DNA from: Monosporascus cannonballus | Taxonomy: Eukaryota > Ascomycota > Sordariomycetes > Xylariales | Assembly: GCA_004154925.1 (NCBI GenBank) | Contig: QJNS01000180.1 | Coordinates: 69,905-133,904 of the forward strand | Direction: 5' to 3' | Length of the DNA stretch: 64,000 nt | In this document: piece after piece, positions 14,269 through 25,000 of the stretch | Position numbering within the stretch: the first letter of the stretch is position 1 | How the letters are laid out: each line of letters opens with the position of its first letter | Program-made: the position numbers and the translations under genes | The notes under the pieces: generated by a model | What the model saw: only the letters and a program-made list of their open reading frames with translations | What the model was told of the DNA's origin: nothing | The model's database searches: none

Positions 14269-14773
14269 TGTTATCATAATATGCCCAATTAATCCTTATA
14301 AGATAAATTAAGATATTTAAACTCTAATTAAGGTTTGAAATTGCTAAATTTTTGGTATTATAGTTAACGTCGTATCCTCGTTACAATTATTCCAAACCTT
14401 AATGGAGTACATCAACCAGTTCGGCGCCATTTCGGCGATATACCGGAGGCAGAGTTCGATCCCTACAGGGGCGGCTGCAGATTAAAAAAAGCTAGGAGGT
14501 AAATCGAAAAGATTTTAACCGTTGACATTCGGCGGATAGTTGGTACCAAAGGTTTAACCGCGTTATATGCTTATAGGGCGTAGTAACCTCTAGAAGGTTC
14601 GATACTTTATCCAGCCCTAAAGTCGGGACGATATTATTAAAAGGAGGGGAATAATTGTAATAATATGCATAGCTAATTCTTATAAGGTGAATTAAAGTAT
14701 TTAAACCCTAATTAGAGTTTGAAATGTTAACTGTTTAGTATTATGGTTAATATCGTACCTTTATTATTTTACA
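14269..14773 (+). mobile_element. TRIM-like non-autonomous LTR element
   Basis: Two direct repeats of about 110-117 bases flank a 270-base interior. The left repeat, 14,269-14,385, starts TGTTATC and ends GTTACA. The right repeat, starting TGTAATAA at 14,656 and ending somewhere in 14,766-14,773, aligns along its length with mostly C/T and G/A differences. Just before the right repeat is a polypurine tract AAAAGGAGGGGA (14,639-14,650), the priming site expected before a 3' LTR. The interior keeps normal GC and contains GTTCGATCC (about 14,456-14,464). No coding capacity. Size and layout fit a terminal-repeat retrotransposon in miniature; clear target duplications are not visible (A-rich flanks). 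Confidence 0.65.
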
Positions 14774-16805
14774 AAACATCAAAAAGTATTAAAAATTGGA
14801 TATATCGTTATTATTATTAATTTAAATTTTTATTTAATTATATAATAATTTATAAAGTGTATTCAAAAATATATAAAATATTAAATTATTATATTAATAA
14901 AATATTACATATGGAAATAGATTTTAAAAAAGCCTTATTATAAAGTTATTAAAATATAATAAATATATATATTAAATAATTCTTAAAAAGGGCTTATTTA
15001 CAAAATTTTATCTTATTTATAGCTTTAATAAAAACGAATTATGCTTTTTTTTAAAAAAGATACTTAAAATATTAATTATAATTTTCTTGCGATATTTAAA
15101 ATTGTTTATAATATGCTCTATATTTTCAGGATAAATAAAATAAAATATAATAGTTTATAAACTATTATTATAAATTAAATGATATTATTATTAAAAGTTT
15201 AAAATTATTGTTTTTAACTATTAATATAAACTATTAATTATATAAAATAAAATATTTATAACATTTAACTTTAACAACAATACTAATATTATTAATTTTA
15301 AAATAAAAATATAATTAATATTATTTACCGAATAAAGTATAAATTATTTAAATATTTAATTGCTTTAATATTATTAATGAATGCATTACTATTTTTAATG
15401 AATAATAAATTATCTATTAAGACAAGTGTTTATAGTTTTCGTTATATATTATTTCGCCTTTAATTTTTATCAAAACGGAAACGATATAAATAAACTACGT
15501 TTATAAAGTTTGTTAAATTTAACAAAATATTAAATTATTCACTATTATAAAAATTAATTGTATATTTTAAAAAGTATTTTAAATATATTATAATTTAGAA
15601 TAATTTAAAATACCTTTTATAAAAACCGTTATAATTATGAAATAATAAACGTTACTTACGATTAAAATTATTTATATATTTTTCCCATTTAGTAATGATT
15701 ATAAAGAGTTTATCCGACATTTTAATAATTAGATTAAATACTAAGAACTATATAAATATTAAAAAAGAATTAATAATTAAAAAGTTAATATTGATTTTAT
15801 ATAATTTAATACATTGTATCGAAATAAAAACTAAGATTTAAATTATATCTTAAATAGAATAATTACGAAATAAAAGGATTAAACTAAATAATATTTAAAT
15901 TTTTAATATACCTTAAAAGGCGAATTTAATTCTAATATTTTTAAAAAAGAATCTATAATTATTGTTATAACAAAAGCGCAATTTATGTTAATGGTAAAGT
16001 TTATATATTAGTTATCGCATGCGAAAATATTCGATAATATATTTATAGTTCAACTTACATTATATAATGTTTTTCGATATATTTGACTTAATTTAAAAAT
16101 GCCGTTTAAATTTAAATATATCTTATATAAGTTATATTAACGGTATATAATAAAAAGTATAATAATTTAATAATACTTTAATATAGAAAAATAAACGTAT
16201 AATATTAAATAAATAAATATTTAAATTATAAATACTTTTAAAATGGTTTAAAAACTTGTTTTATTTTATATTTATATTCGAATTACATACAAATCTATAA
16301 ATGCATAAAACTTTTACATAATGTTATCTAATATATTATTTTTGAAAATAAAATTGTAATTTAAAAAAACAATACTAATATAATTAATTTAAAAAAAATA
16401 AAATTATGATTAATTTTAAAATGATTATAAAAGTTAATATTAATAATTTTAGCACCAACCTATTTTTTTTCGAAACTTTAATAATAAATATATATTATTA
16501 TAGAAGTGTTTTAATCGTAACTAACTTTGTCAAATGTTGGTATTTTTTAATTAAAACTATAAGTGCCGCATTAAAAATAATATATATATTTTAACAATAA
16601 GTTTAATTTATGCGAGTTATTATATAAAACTATTTCTATTAAAAATTAATAATTATTTCGAAATTGTTATAAAGCTTTATAATATAAATCGATTTTAATT
16701 ATAAGTTATTTTATAAATTTAAATTATAAATAAATGAAACGATTAAATTAAATGTTAAATGTTTATTTATTCGTATAAAATTCAGTTTTTAAAACATTTT
16801 TAATA

Positions 16806-16914
16806 TTATAAAACGAAACTAAGTTATTTCGTTATTCGGATTTTTACGATATTCCTACCAACATAAACCCGTACGACTTAGGTTTAATAGTTGGTTGAAC
16901 CCCCAAGCCGTCAC
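16806..16914 (+). repeat. LTR 3' end at the AT/GC boundary
   Basis: The stretch GATATTCCTACCAACATAAA followed by TTTAATAGTTGGTT and ending CCGTCACA (16,907-16,914) matches the coding-sense end of the LTR family found at 46,371-46,741 and 52,704-53,074 (minus strand there). It is therefore the 3' end of an LTR in + orientation, and everything to its left is AT-rich while everything to its right is GC-balanced. The 5' part is too mutated to delimit. Confidence 0.75.
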
Positions 16915-17520
16915 AATATCATAGTGCCTCTGTGACATCTGCCAATGCACCTGAAAGAATACATTCTACCCAGACCCTACGACGGGTGGCGCCTAATTGC
17001 ATTGACAATCACAAACCCCTTTCGCGCTAGCGGGTTCTGTTCGAGTTTTGGGAAGAAACCCAAAACTACGTGCTTGCTGATGTTCACCTTGGGCAAGAGA
17101 AAGTTGGCCTTCAGCACTTCATCTCAGCCACTGCGCTTCCTATCCAGCTCTTCCCACACATCTAACTTGCCCACGTGCATGGCCAATTGCCGTGATGCTC
17201 ACTGCTACATCAGTAACTGCAGGTGTTCTAGAAGATAGGGAAAAGAAGAGGTGTCCGTAGGGGCTTAAATACCGGTAGTCGGACCTACCCTCATTCCTAC
17301 TCTGGCAGTGAACCACTTGGACAAACTTGGGTGATGTAGAGCACGACTCGGATCCCCATATGATGCGTCAAACGCACTAGTTCGTCTGCTTGAGTATGAT
17401 GCGGCGTTCAGATGAAATGAATCAATACTCCGTCTTAACCCTAATTAGACTCTCCTGTATCGATGGCAGCACTAACTCCAAGAGAGTGTGCATATACAAT
17501 GTTGTGGTCTAGAGGCATGA
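16915..17520. other. GC-balanced, no supported gene
   Basis: First 600 bases of the gene island. A 97-codon + frame at 16,945-17,238 exists but shows no recognisable domain, has no convincing splice signals and is Cys/Ser-rich in a way typical of chance frames. I regard it as non-coding, perhaps an old gene remnant. Confidence 0.5.
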
Positions 17521-17527
17521 TCCACTG

Positions 17528-17728
17528 ATGCATAGTAATTGCCTTTATATTGGACCGTTAAGTTATTCACTAGTGAAGCTGTCATGGAAAAGGGCACCCC
17601 TAGCTAGGGTCTTCGGGTTATTGTTATTCCTTCCCGGAGCCCTATATCAGTGGATCGCCCACAACAAGTGGGATCAACGCTTCCTAGCTTTAGACAAGTC
17701 AATATACCCTCAAGAGCTGTGCACCTGA
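17528..17728 (+). pseudogene. Possible relic of a membrane-enzyme gene
   Basis: A 66-codon frame holds one hydrophobic segment (VFGLLLFLPGALYQW) followed by a His and a Leu/Lys-rich stretch ending in Pro. This vaguely recalls the C-terminal region of polyprenol/steroid reductases, but the similarity is from memory and weak. The frame stops soon after and no continuation with intron signals was found. It could equally be chance. Confidence 0.2.
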
Positions 17729-17799
17729 TCCTTAGTAAGTGTGACAGAAGCACATTAAAACGCCCGGTTGGGGGGGAGTCAGGAAGTAGTAAGGGCAAC

Positions 17800-18090
17800 C
17801 TACGACAGAGTAAAAATACAGTTTACTCGCGCTTCCGTCTCAAACACCAAATCGACATCAAGGTTATTCACTTTCTCCACCAAACAAAGACAGGTGGAAA
17901 CAATTTCCAGATATGCACTGATGCCTAGAATAATGACATGCGAGAAATGGGTCACATGAGCTGGATCACCAGCAGACGATGAGAAATAGAGGTTACGAAG
18001 CATTTCGTCAGAAAAAGGAGGTGTGCGTAAGTGGCATGTTCTTCCATGGAACTCTGGCGCTGCAATCCATATGTGTACACCGGGTATCAA
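17800..18090 (-). pseudogene. Possible relic of a regulatory gene
   Basis: A 96-codon minus frame with protein-like composition (CHLRTPPFSDEM, then a hydrophobic helix-like stretch with HFSHVIILGISAYLEI and LVEKVNNLDV). The style resembles the middle region of fungal Zn2Cys6 transcription factors, but no zinc cluster lies nearby and the frame has no partner exon. It is probably a fragment left by decay near the island edge, and the assignment is uncertain. Confidence 0.25.
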
Positions 18091-18232
18091 AACGCTCTAG
18101 ATTGGCATTTCATTTCATCTTCCGCAATGCCGGCAACTCTTCTCCATGCTAGTTAACACTTCCGTTATAACATGCTCGAGCTACAACGTCCCTTCCGCTA
18201 CTCCAGCGATGTCCCCTAAAACCCCCTCATCG

Positions 18233-19988
18233 TCACCGCCGCGCACTACCCGTAACAGCAGGCGACGGTAACGTAGTAGCCGCTGGATCGACGACAACAC
18301 TGGACGTGATCGGGTTGGAGAGTTTCGTAAGGGACACGAGCCCAGAAGCCGGGAGCTCGACCCGCGGGCACGCCGTCGTCGTGACCGTCGTCACGATCGT
18401 GGTGAGCGCGTGCAGGTCCGGCGTGGCCTCTGGACACCGCGATGTTGTGATCGTCTCCGTCTGCTCCGCCATGCCCACGCGCGTCATGTTCGCCGGGCAG
18501 TGGACCGCCGGCACAGCGCACGCGGTGGTCGCGCGTGTTGCGACTACTGTAGTGGTCTCCGTGACGAGGGCCGTGTGACACGCGGTCTCCTGCGGCGGCG
18601 TCGTTGTCGTGACGCTTGTGCTAGGGCCCGGGGTGGCGGTGGCCGTGACGCTCGGCATGAGCACATAAGGCGCAGAAGAAGACGACGCCGTCGGCTTGGC
18701 CGTAGTGGCAACATCGCCGGCGGCAGTGCCCCCGAGGAAGCAGGTCTCGACGGCGGCGCGGAAGAAGGTGGTCTCGAGCGAGGGGTTGAGATCGACGACC
18801 CCGACGTTGCCGACGTCCGCGCCGACTTCGACGAAGACGCCCGCGTTGACGTTGACCTCGGCGAAGGCCGGCAGCTGACAGGACTCGGACTCGGACTCGT
18901 TCGCGCCGCCGAACGAGAACCGTGCCCCCAGCACGACCTCCGGGATGTCGAGGAAGGCGCCCGCGAGCGCCGTGGCCGACAGGAGCGGGCTTCCGACGAA
19001 CTCGAGCCCCGCCTGCACGCGCAGCCGCAGCGCCACGGTGAGGTTGGCGGGCGCCTCGACTTCCAGGGGCAGGAGACTGAGTGTCGTGCCGTCGCTAGAG
19101 GTCGGGGAAATTCGTTAGTTCTTTGTGTGCCTTCCCAAGCAACTAAGACGGCGCTGATAGGCTGTGCGGAGGTAGGTAGGTAGGTCGGTGCGTGAGTACC
19201 TAAGGGAAGTGGGGACTTACAAGGCGGCAGTGTTCGGCAGCGTGGGATCGAGCGGCATGGTGAACGCGGAGCCATCGGGGATCAGGAGCTGGAAGCCGCT
19301 GCTCGCCTCCACCTTCCCGGTGATCCCCATCACCAGCTCAATGAAGAAGACGGCCCCGAGTTGGAAGTTTGGGCCCTGCGTCGGAAGTTAGGTCTCTGTT
19401 GTTGATCTGATATCCGCTGAAATTTGAAAGGGTTGGGCTATTCTTACTGCCACTCCCAACGGAGTTTGCGACGCGAACAGAGGAAGCGTGAACTCGACCC
19501 CCTCCGTAGCGACGACGCTCAGATCGATCAAGGCACCAACGCCGTTGAAGACGAGCGACAGATTGGCGTTGTTGAACAGGTCGAAGTCCGTGAGATCCTC
19601 GAGAAAGTCGCCGATGTCATCCGGGATGAAAGTCACAGCCGTAACCGAGCCCCATGTCCGACAGTCAACGCACTCCAGTGTCAACGGTACATTCAGGTTC
19701 AGGGCAGGGCTGTGGTAGGTATCAGCCAAACTGAACCAGGTATTCGCCAGAGAGAAGCACGTGCGTTTAAACTCGTACTCACCCGTCGAAGAGGACTTGA
19801 TTCTGGATCTGGAAGCCTAGGTCGAACGTCGCGTTGGCGTCCCTTTTCATGAGGGAGCTCGGCCGACGCGGCACTATCGCAACGTTGACATCGTGTGGGG
19901 GAGCGATCGGGGCCACGACGTCGACCGGTTTCCCAGCCGCTGCGGATGCCAGCACCGAAGCAGCGAAGACAGCGAGTTTGAAATACAT
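18233..19988 (-). CDS. Secreted Ser/Thr-rich cell-surface-type protein
   Basis: Four exons with matching phases: 19,988-19,783; 19,730-19,448; 19,375-19,221; 19,094-18,233, giving about 501 residues. Donors read GTGAGT, GTAAGA and GTAAGT; introns 2 and 3 have CTAAC branch sites before their AG. The start is the ATG giving MYFKLAVFAASVLASAAAG, a typical signal peptide; an in-frame ATG eight codons upstream would bury it. Residues about 20-340 form a beta-rich-looking ectodomain with a CVDC pair and a later SESCQ; residues about 343-501 are Thr/Ser/Ala-rich with scattered Cys (TACHTA, TTACAV, TTTACP), a mucin-like stalk. No hydrophobic C-terminal tail is seen, so a GPI anchor is not supported. 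I do not recognise the family; secretion or wall localisation is inferred. Confidence 0.8.
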
Positions 19989-20223
19989 TGTGAGGTCTTT
20001 GCAGAAATTCACCGATTCAACGGGGAGCCGAGATCTGGCAACACCACATGGACGACACTAAACGAACTGGGTACGAATATCCATCTTCACGACGCCTTGC
20101 CGGGGCCCGGTGAGGATATAAGAATCCCCTTCAGAACATGGAATACCATGAGATGACAAGGCGCGACTTGGCATATCTCAAAAGGGGCTATCAGACCAAC
20201 CCCTGCACTTTTGAGATCAAGGC

Positions 20224-20571
20224 TCACGCCATCACATAAGGAGACGCAGGTAGGAGACTTTCCACATCCCCATGAGCCCCTGTAAAAGGACCAACCGCAT
20301 GGTTCGAAACGTGGGGTCCGGGAAGGATCTGCCAAGCCCTCAGCTTAGGATCAGAAAAGTCCTCGAGGTACAAAACAGGATCCTGGGCACGGACGTTGAT
20401 AAACAGTCCGATGGTGCATTCTGTAGAGCCCTCTCTCTGGCGAAAAACAACAACGCGCAGTCCTGGCCAGAAAAACTCCAGCGGGTAGGTGGGAGTGAAA
20501 GAGCGACAGCCCCCTTGGGCGTATGTGACAACTCTGTCTCGAAACCGCTTGGACGGCTGTAGTAAGCTCAA
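20224..20571 (-). CDS. Doubtful hypothetical ORF
   Basis: A 115-codon minus frame with moderately protein-like composition (LEFFWPGLRVVVF, DPVLYLEDFSDP). It overlaps another minus frame (20,351-20,734) in a different phase, neither has a recognisable domain, and no splice sites join them cleanly. It may be a decayed gene. Kept only as a low-confidence entry. Confidence 0.2.
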   Translation of the reverse strand: MSLLQPSKRFRDRVVTYAQGGCRSFTPTYPLEFFWPGLRVVVFRQREGSTECTIGLFINVRAQDPVLYLEDFSDPKLRAWQILPGPHVSNHAVGPFTGAHGDVESLLPASPYVMA

Positions 20572-20734
20572 TTGCCCTCCCAGCTTTGCAGCTCCGTTTT
20601 GTTCTTACGATAAGAACTTCCCAACCGCGCAATGCGAGTAGGAACGGTACGTCGATATAATCGGATTCATGTGCCTCGTCCGCCTTAGTGTAGGCTTTCG
20701 CGACACCCGGAGCCTCCAACACTAGATCTGGCAA

Positions 20735-21589
20735 GCCTGGCTACCGACCCTCGGCCATGTTCTATTCATAGATTTAGGGTTATCTGCCTTATCTCGTTAA
20801 AGCCAAGCCTGGCCTGCGCTGTCGTGAATCCCGGACAGGAGTTATAGGGGCTGAGCCGAAATAAATCCTGTCGCGAACAACGCCTCCATGGCCATCTAGT
20901 CGTGTCAAGCATGTCCCAATCTTGATAAAGGTTTCCTGTAGGCAGGCCCAGATTCCTTCGCCTTGCTACAGCGCTGAGGCAAAGGAGGTGGATGCGCGTG
21001 GGGAAGATGAGACGAAACGGCCTTCTCTGATTGGCCTGCTCTGCCTCCTCTGCCTACGTCTCCAGGGATGTGAAGCTCTTGTCCGTTACATGCACGATGT
21101 GACCTTCTGGAAGGCGGGTTACATATGCGCCTCTGCGGCTGAGAAGGGAAATTAAGTTAGAGCGGGGTTTGCTATTCATGACGATCTCCCATTTTACGTC
21201 AATCACTTCGATTGAGCTCCTGTAACTCTTCCGGCTTGTAGATTTAGGCAACCCACTTGACATGAGCCTAAAGCACTTCGACGCCCAATTTTATATGCGT
21301 CTTAGTCATCACAAACCGCTGCCGCCATTGGCTTGAGATAATCAGCGGCGTTTCTAAGGAGAATCAATAAGTGGTCTATTGAGTCGTCAATTCCATGACA
21401 AGAGTTGTCTTCTATAACAATGTGTTCGCTATTCCAGAGAGTTCCGTTGACCCTCGAATTTACCGCTTGGGGTAGATTAGTACACTGGCAAGTAGTCGCG
21501 CTGCCAAAATATGCATACATAAACAAAGGAGACGCAGTGCAGCACCCGAAAGCCGTGAGCGTACTTGCTATGCTCACCTCGGCGCTGTC
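20735..21589. other. Intergenic / 3' region, no supported gene
   Basis: About 850 bases containing the 3' flank of the LETM1-type gene. A 91-codon minus frame at 21,302-21,577 begins just after that gene's stop on the same strand, shows no domain, and is most easily read as 3' untranslated sequence. Confidence 0.5.
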
Positions 21590-23251
21590 TTATTTCTCCG
21601 TCTTCTTCGCCTCTGCCCTCCCCTTTTCTTTTCCCTCGGCGGCGGCATGTTCTGCTTCGGCACCTGCCGCTTCCACAACTAACTTCTTCTCGAGACCTTG
21701 CTCCCCTGCGGCCGCGGCCCTGTCCTCTTTCTCGTCGATATCTTCGACGTCCTTGGGCGTCGCGAGACCTGTCTCCTGGTTCTCCTGGTTCTGCTCGTTC
21801 TCCTCCTCGATGAGTTCTTGCTGCTCCTTGAGGACTTCGAGACGCTGCTTGTTGGTGGCCGAGCCCTCGGCGTTGTGGACCTCGAGTTCGATCTCGTGGA
21901 AGAGTTCCTCCGGGATGGAGGACAGCACACCAGTCAGAGCGTGGATCTGGGCATCAAAGCCACTCTCCTCCGCACCCTTCTCGCCGTACATGTAGGCGTT
22001 GCTGAGCACCAAAAGGGTTGAAGGGACACCGTGCTTCAATCGCAGGTCCAGCCAGGACTGAAGATCCTCTCTCAGCCTTCCAGGAGATACCGTGTGCGTC
22101 TTGATACCTCGACTGGCACAAGCCATTTGGAGCTCAGCCACGTTGAGGCTGTCGACGCCCTCAAAGCTGATGACTTTGTCGTCTCTCTTGATCTGCCGCA
22201 TTCTGTGGCGAATCTGATACCGAAGCATCGTATCAGTGCCGAACGTGTTCAGGTTCATATAACGGCAAATTGAAACCAGCTGCGGCCTGGAGAGGTTGTC
22301 CAGCGTAAGATCGTCCTTAAACGCCTTACAGATCTTGATGACATCCTCGGCAGTCGGTTGCTCCCCGGTAGCTCGCAGCTTCCTAAAGAAGATGCCGAAC
22401 TCCTCCTTTTGAGCCGTGGCCGGCGTCAAAGGGAGGCCGGTCTCCTTGAGAGTGTCCCGCAGGAACGAGCTGACTTCCTTACGAGTAGCCCGAAGCGTCG
22501 CGGCCTTCTTCTCCTTGGACTTCTGGCCCTCGTATGTACTGGGCAACAGATTGGGGAAGAGCTTGAGGGCAATGGGTAATAGAGCCTCGGCGAAAGGGAC
22601 GATGATGAAGACGGAAAAGGGCACCAAGCGACCAAGGTCCTGCACTGTCCGTCTGAGTTGCCGGCTCTCCCGCCGGGTAAGCTCGTAGCCGGCGGCCATC
22701 TTCAATGCTAACCGACTGCTGATCCTAACTTCGGTCGCTAGGAGCTTCGTCCCATCCCAGTAATGTTGGATTTCCTTCTTTATTTTCTGTCCTATGGTCA
22801 ATTTCTTGCCCTGTTTCTCTTCCTGCTTTTCGATGTCTGCATTCTTCTTGGCGGCCAATTCGCTCAGCGATTTTGGCTCGGCTGTGGGTGTAGGCAAAGG
22901 CGATTCTTCCATCCTTGAAGCTACTGACCGATCGTGGGTCTTGCTCGTGGATTCTGCCGCCTTCTTGTCCGCCGCCCTTGCTTCTTCCTTCGGGAGAGGT
23001 TTCTTAGCCGCCTCCGTGTTGAAACCAGGGGGCGGTCCATCGGGCGGCCCTCCTGAAGACCTCTGTTCGGTCGCTATGCATCGCAGGGGGATCAGCAGCG
23101 CGCGGGTGGTTAAGTCTAATGGCAGAGCTCGACTATGTCGTCCAAGGTAGGCTGACGGGAGGCTAAGACCAGGTCGGGCAGCCACGGTCCTCCCAGCAAA
23201 GGGGTTTACGAGGATTGCCCTTCGGGCAGCAGCTCTAGAAGATGCGCTCAT
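21590..23251 (-). CDS. mdm38: LETM1-domain mitochondrial inner-membrane protein (Mdm38-type)
   Basis: A single-exon 553-residue protein. Residues 1-60 are Arg/Ala/Ser-rich without acids until Asp46, a mitochondrial targeting sequence. A low-complexity linker (about 65-150) precedes the LETM1 region, about 155-420, with its one membrane segment at about 209-229 (LVPFSVFIIVPFAEALLP) followed by FPNLLPSTY, then the conserved matrix part with RPQLVSICRYMNLNTFGTD (322-340) and LREDLQSWLDLRL. A charged Glu/Gln-rich coiled coil fills about 460-515. In yeast, Mdm38 binds mitochondrial ribosomes at the inner membrane and is needed for K+/H+ exchange; the same role is inferred here. Family and length agree. 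The start is the ATG immediately before the targeting peptide. Confidence 0.95.
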   Translation of the reverse strand: MSASSRAAARRAILVNPFAGRTVAARPGLSLPSAYLGRHSRALPLDLTTRALLIPLRCIATEQRSSGGPPDGPPPGFNTEAAKKPLPKEEARAADKKAAESTSKTHDRSVASRMEESPLPTPTAEPKSLSELAAKKNADIEKQEEKQGKKLTIGQKIKKEIQHYWDGTKLLATEVRISSRLALKMAAGYELTRRESRQLRRTVQDLGRLVPFSVFIIVPFAEALLPIALKLFPNLLPSTYEGQKSKEKKAATLRATRKEVSSFLRDTLKETGLPLTPATAQKEEFGIFFRKLRATGEQPTAEDVIKICKAFKDDLTLDNLSRPQLVSICRYMNLNTFGTDTMLRYQIRHRMRQIKRDDKVISFEGVDSLNVAELQMACASRGIKTHTVSPGRLREDLQSWLDLRLKHGVPSTLLVLSNAYMYGEKGAEESGFDAQIHALTGVLSSIPEELFHEIELEVHNAEGSATNKQRLEVLKEQQELIEEENEQNQENQETGLATPKDVEDIDEKEDRAAAAGEQGLEKKLVVEAAGAEAEHAAAEGKEKGRAEAKKTEK

Positions 23252-24448
23252 AATAAAGAGCGGCCGGGGGGGGCTTGGTGGAAAAGAGAGGGAGAGAGAG
23301 AGTATACAGAAATACGGTATGTAAATTAGAAAAGCGTAGTTCCGAGTCTTCGGCAGCGGAATTGGTGATAGTACAAGAAAATATGTAAATGCGAATGTTG
23401 GGATGTCAAGATGGGTGTGTCGAAATCAAGACGGAGCCGAGAATGCTGGTTCGATTTGATTGGGGATATGTATGACGAACGGACGTGGGCAGCGCCGCTT
23501 GGTGGAAATCGGCCTGTTCTTTCTCTGCTTGGCTTTGCTTGGGGACCGCAGGGTCCAGAACCTGACGCCGATCCGCTATGTCTGCTCCGACAATATTATC
23601 GCCACGTGATATGAGTTTCAATGTACCCATGTACCTACACCTGCTCCCAAGGCACAATATCGCATATACATACAAGATACATGCATAAAACGCATGCTAG
23701 TCAGGGGGGTATTTGACAGAATTGTGTAATGGCTTCCTACCTAGGTAATCTTAATAAGAGCCTGAATCGCAACGTTCTCAATCGAATTTGCTGGCTTAAG
23801 AGCTTAAATCAACTACGCCCGGCCCGTTTGAAGGCCATTTTTGATAAATCCGCAACCGCTACCCCGTGGCAATAATGGATCGAAGTGCGATATGGCTTTT
23901 GGACGGGGCTCTGCCAAGTCTCGACTATTTGCCCCCCCAAAGGGAAATTGTAAGGGGATGGCCCTAGGACGCAAGCCCCTATGAATGACAGTGGCTTACG
24001 TATCGCATGCCTTATCGGGTGACTTCGAGCTATGGACCTATTGTTAACCATGTTAGGTAGAAACAGTTTGAGCTCTAAGTAATTGATTCATACGGCACAG
24101 ACCTAGACTAGTAGCGCCTGCTGGATGGTTGACTAGCAGGAACGCGGAACATTTATCTACTCAGTCCGGGTAATGACATCGATCATACGCAAAACACTCA
24201 CTATAAGCATGGATAGCTCAAAGGCAACGCTGACGAACTGCATGAAAGGATCGATGGTTCAAGAGCTGGCGCTAAAGTTCGCAGCTTTATTAGGCGATAC
24301 CTACTAGGTAGGTACACCGTACGATAGATTAAAAAAAGACAGTGATCCACAAAGTGTTGATGTTCAACTGGTAAACTACCTCGGGTGCAAGACTATCAAC
24401 AGATAACATGTACGTTAACTAATCCGTAAAAAACCAAAAAGAGGCAAC
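23252..24448. other. Intergenic, no supported gene
   Basis: About 1.2 kb upstream of the LETM1-type gene. The first 60 bases carry a G-run and a (GA)n tract (about 23,282-23,301), a common promoter-proximal feature in fungi. Frames of 67-89 codons on both strands have no domain or splice support. Confidence 0.6.
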
Positions 24449-24524
24449 ATGTCCGGTATCTCCATTGTTGACCCAGACGTGGCCTCAATCCGCATAGTTG
24501 ACGACGAAGACATTCAACAATACA

Positions 24525-24980
24525 TTAACGCCAAGATGAGTGGTAGAAAAAAAGACTGTCCCTGTCCCACAGGGCTAGAAGGCGGCCTCCAGCATCTATA
24601 ACTGCGAGCAGCACGCAGGGTGCGAATACGGCAAAATAAGGCAGGAGAGCGACAAGGATGAGCATCGCCGCCCGCATCTTCGCGGACAGCTCGGCGGGAT
24701 GGAACATTTTGAGGATCGGGTCTAGGTTGGGGCTGGGATGTTGTCTCCCCCAGCAGCCCGCTCCGGAGGACCAGGACGGCGGAGGCGCACAAGGCAAGCC
24801 AGGCGGCGCTCCGGAGCGCCGGGAGCATACCAAAAAGCTCTCCCCGCGACAGCTGAGACTGATCCAGGTGTGCTAAGGCGCTGTCGGGGAAGTCGTCCGG
24901 ATGGTTCATCATGGCCCCGAACGTCCTGTAGTAAGCGTCCAAGTACGTCGTCCTCCCCAGGCTCCAGGTGACGAACTCTT
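24525..24980 (-). pseudogene. Broken gene for a multi-pass membrane protein
   Basis: Two overlapping minus frames look like parts of one protein. The first (up to about 24,980) reads TWSLGRTTYLDAYYRTFGAM and ends in a hydrophobic stretch (AAWLALCASAVLVL). The second, one phase over (to 24,525), carries LDPILKMFHPAEL and a long hydrophobic run (AAMLILVALLPYFAVFAPCV). No good GT...AG intron restores the phase (a 56-base GTCCTG...CTAG is possible but poor), there is no start codon, and a stop precedes the first frame. A frameshifted, truncated gene is the best reading; the family is not recognised. Confidence 0.45.
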
Positions 24981-25000
24981 CTATGATCTATCCAGATACC

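Larger units (their letters stand above)
1..16837. other. AT-rich RIP-mutated block (left)
   Basis: Extremely AT-rich DNA with no convincing open reading frame. C and G survive mainly as isolated CpG, ACG and CGA words, and TA-rich words dominate. Recognisable transposon pieces inside (listed separately) carry C-to-T and G-to-A changes and new stop codons, as expected from repeat-induced point mutation in Pezizomycotina. Stretches not listed separately, including roughly 2.2-3.5, 3.7-5.1, 10.2-11.0, 11.2-13.0 and 14.8-16.8 kb, hold nothing I can identify. Short less-mutated patches lie near 7,820-7,900 and 13,090-13,212; the latter begins TG and ends CA but has no matching flanks. Confidence 0.9.

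Noticed and set aside
16406..16594. 62-codon + ORF
   Set aside because: Composition is that of random AT-rich sequence (Ile/Asn/Phe), with no domain.
1..16800. Mitochondrial insertion as the cause of AT-richness
   Set aside because: No mitochondrial genes are seen; the recognisable content is nuclear transposons with transition-type damage.
18246..19275. Long ORFs on both strands overlapping the secreted-protein gene
   Set aside because: They are GC-rich shadows (Arg/Gly/Ala-rich) of the spliced minus-strand gene, which has signal peptide and phase-consistent introns.
21405..23150. Plus-strand ORFs over the LETM1-type gene
   Set aside because: Antisense shadows of a clearly conserved coding region.
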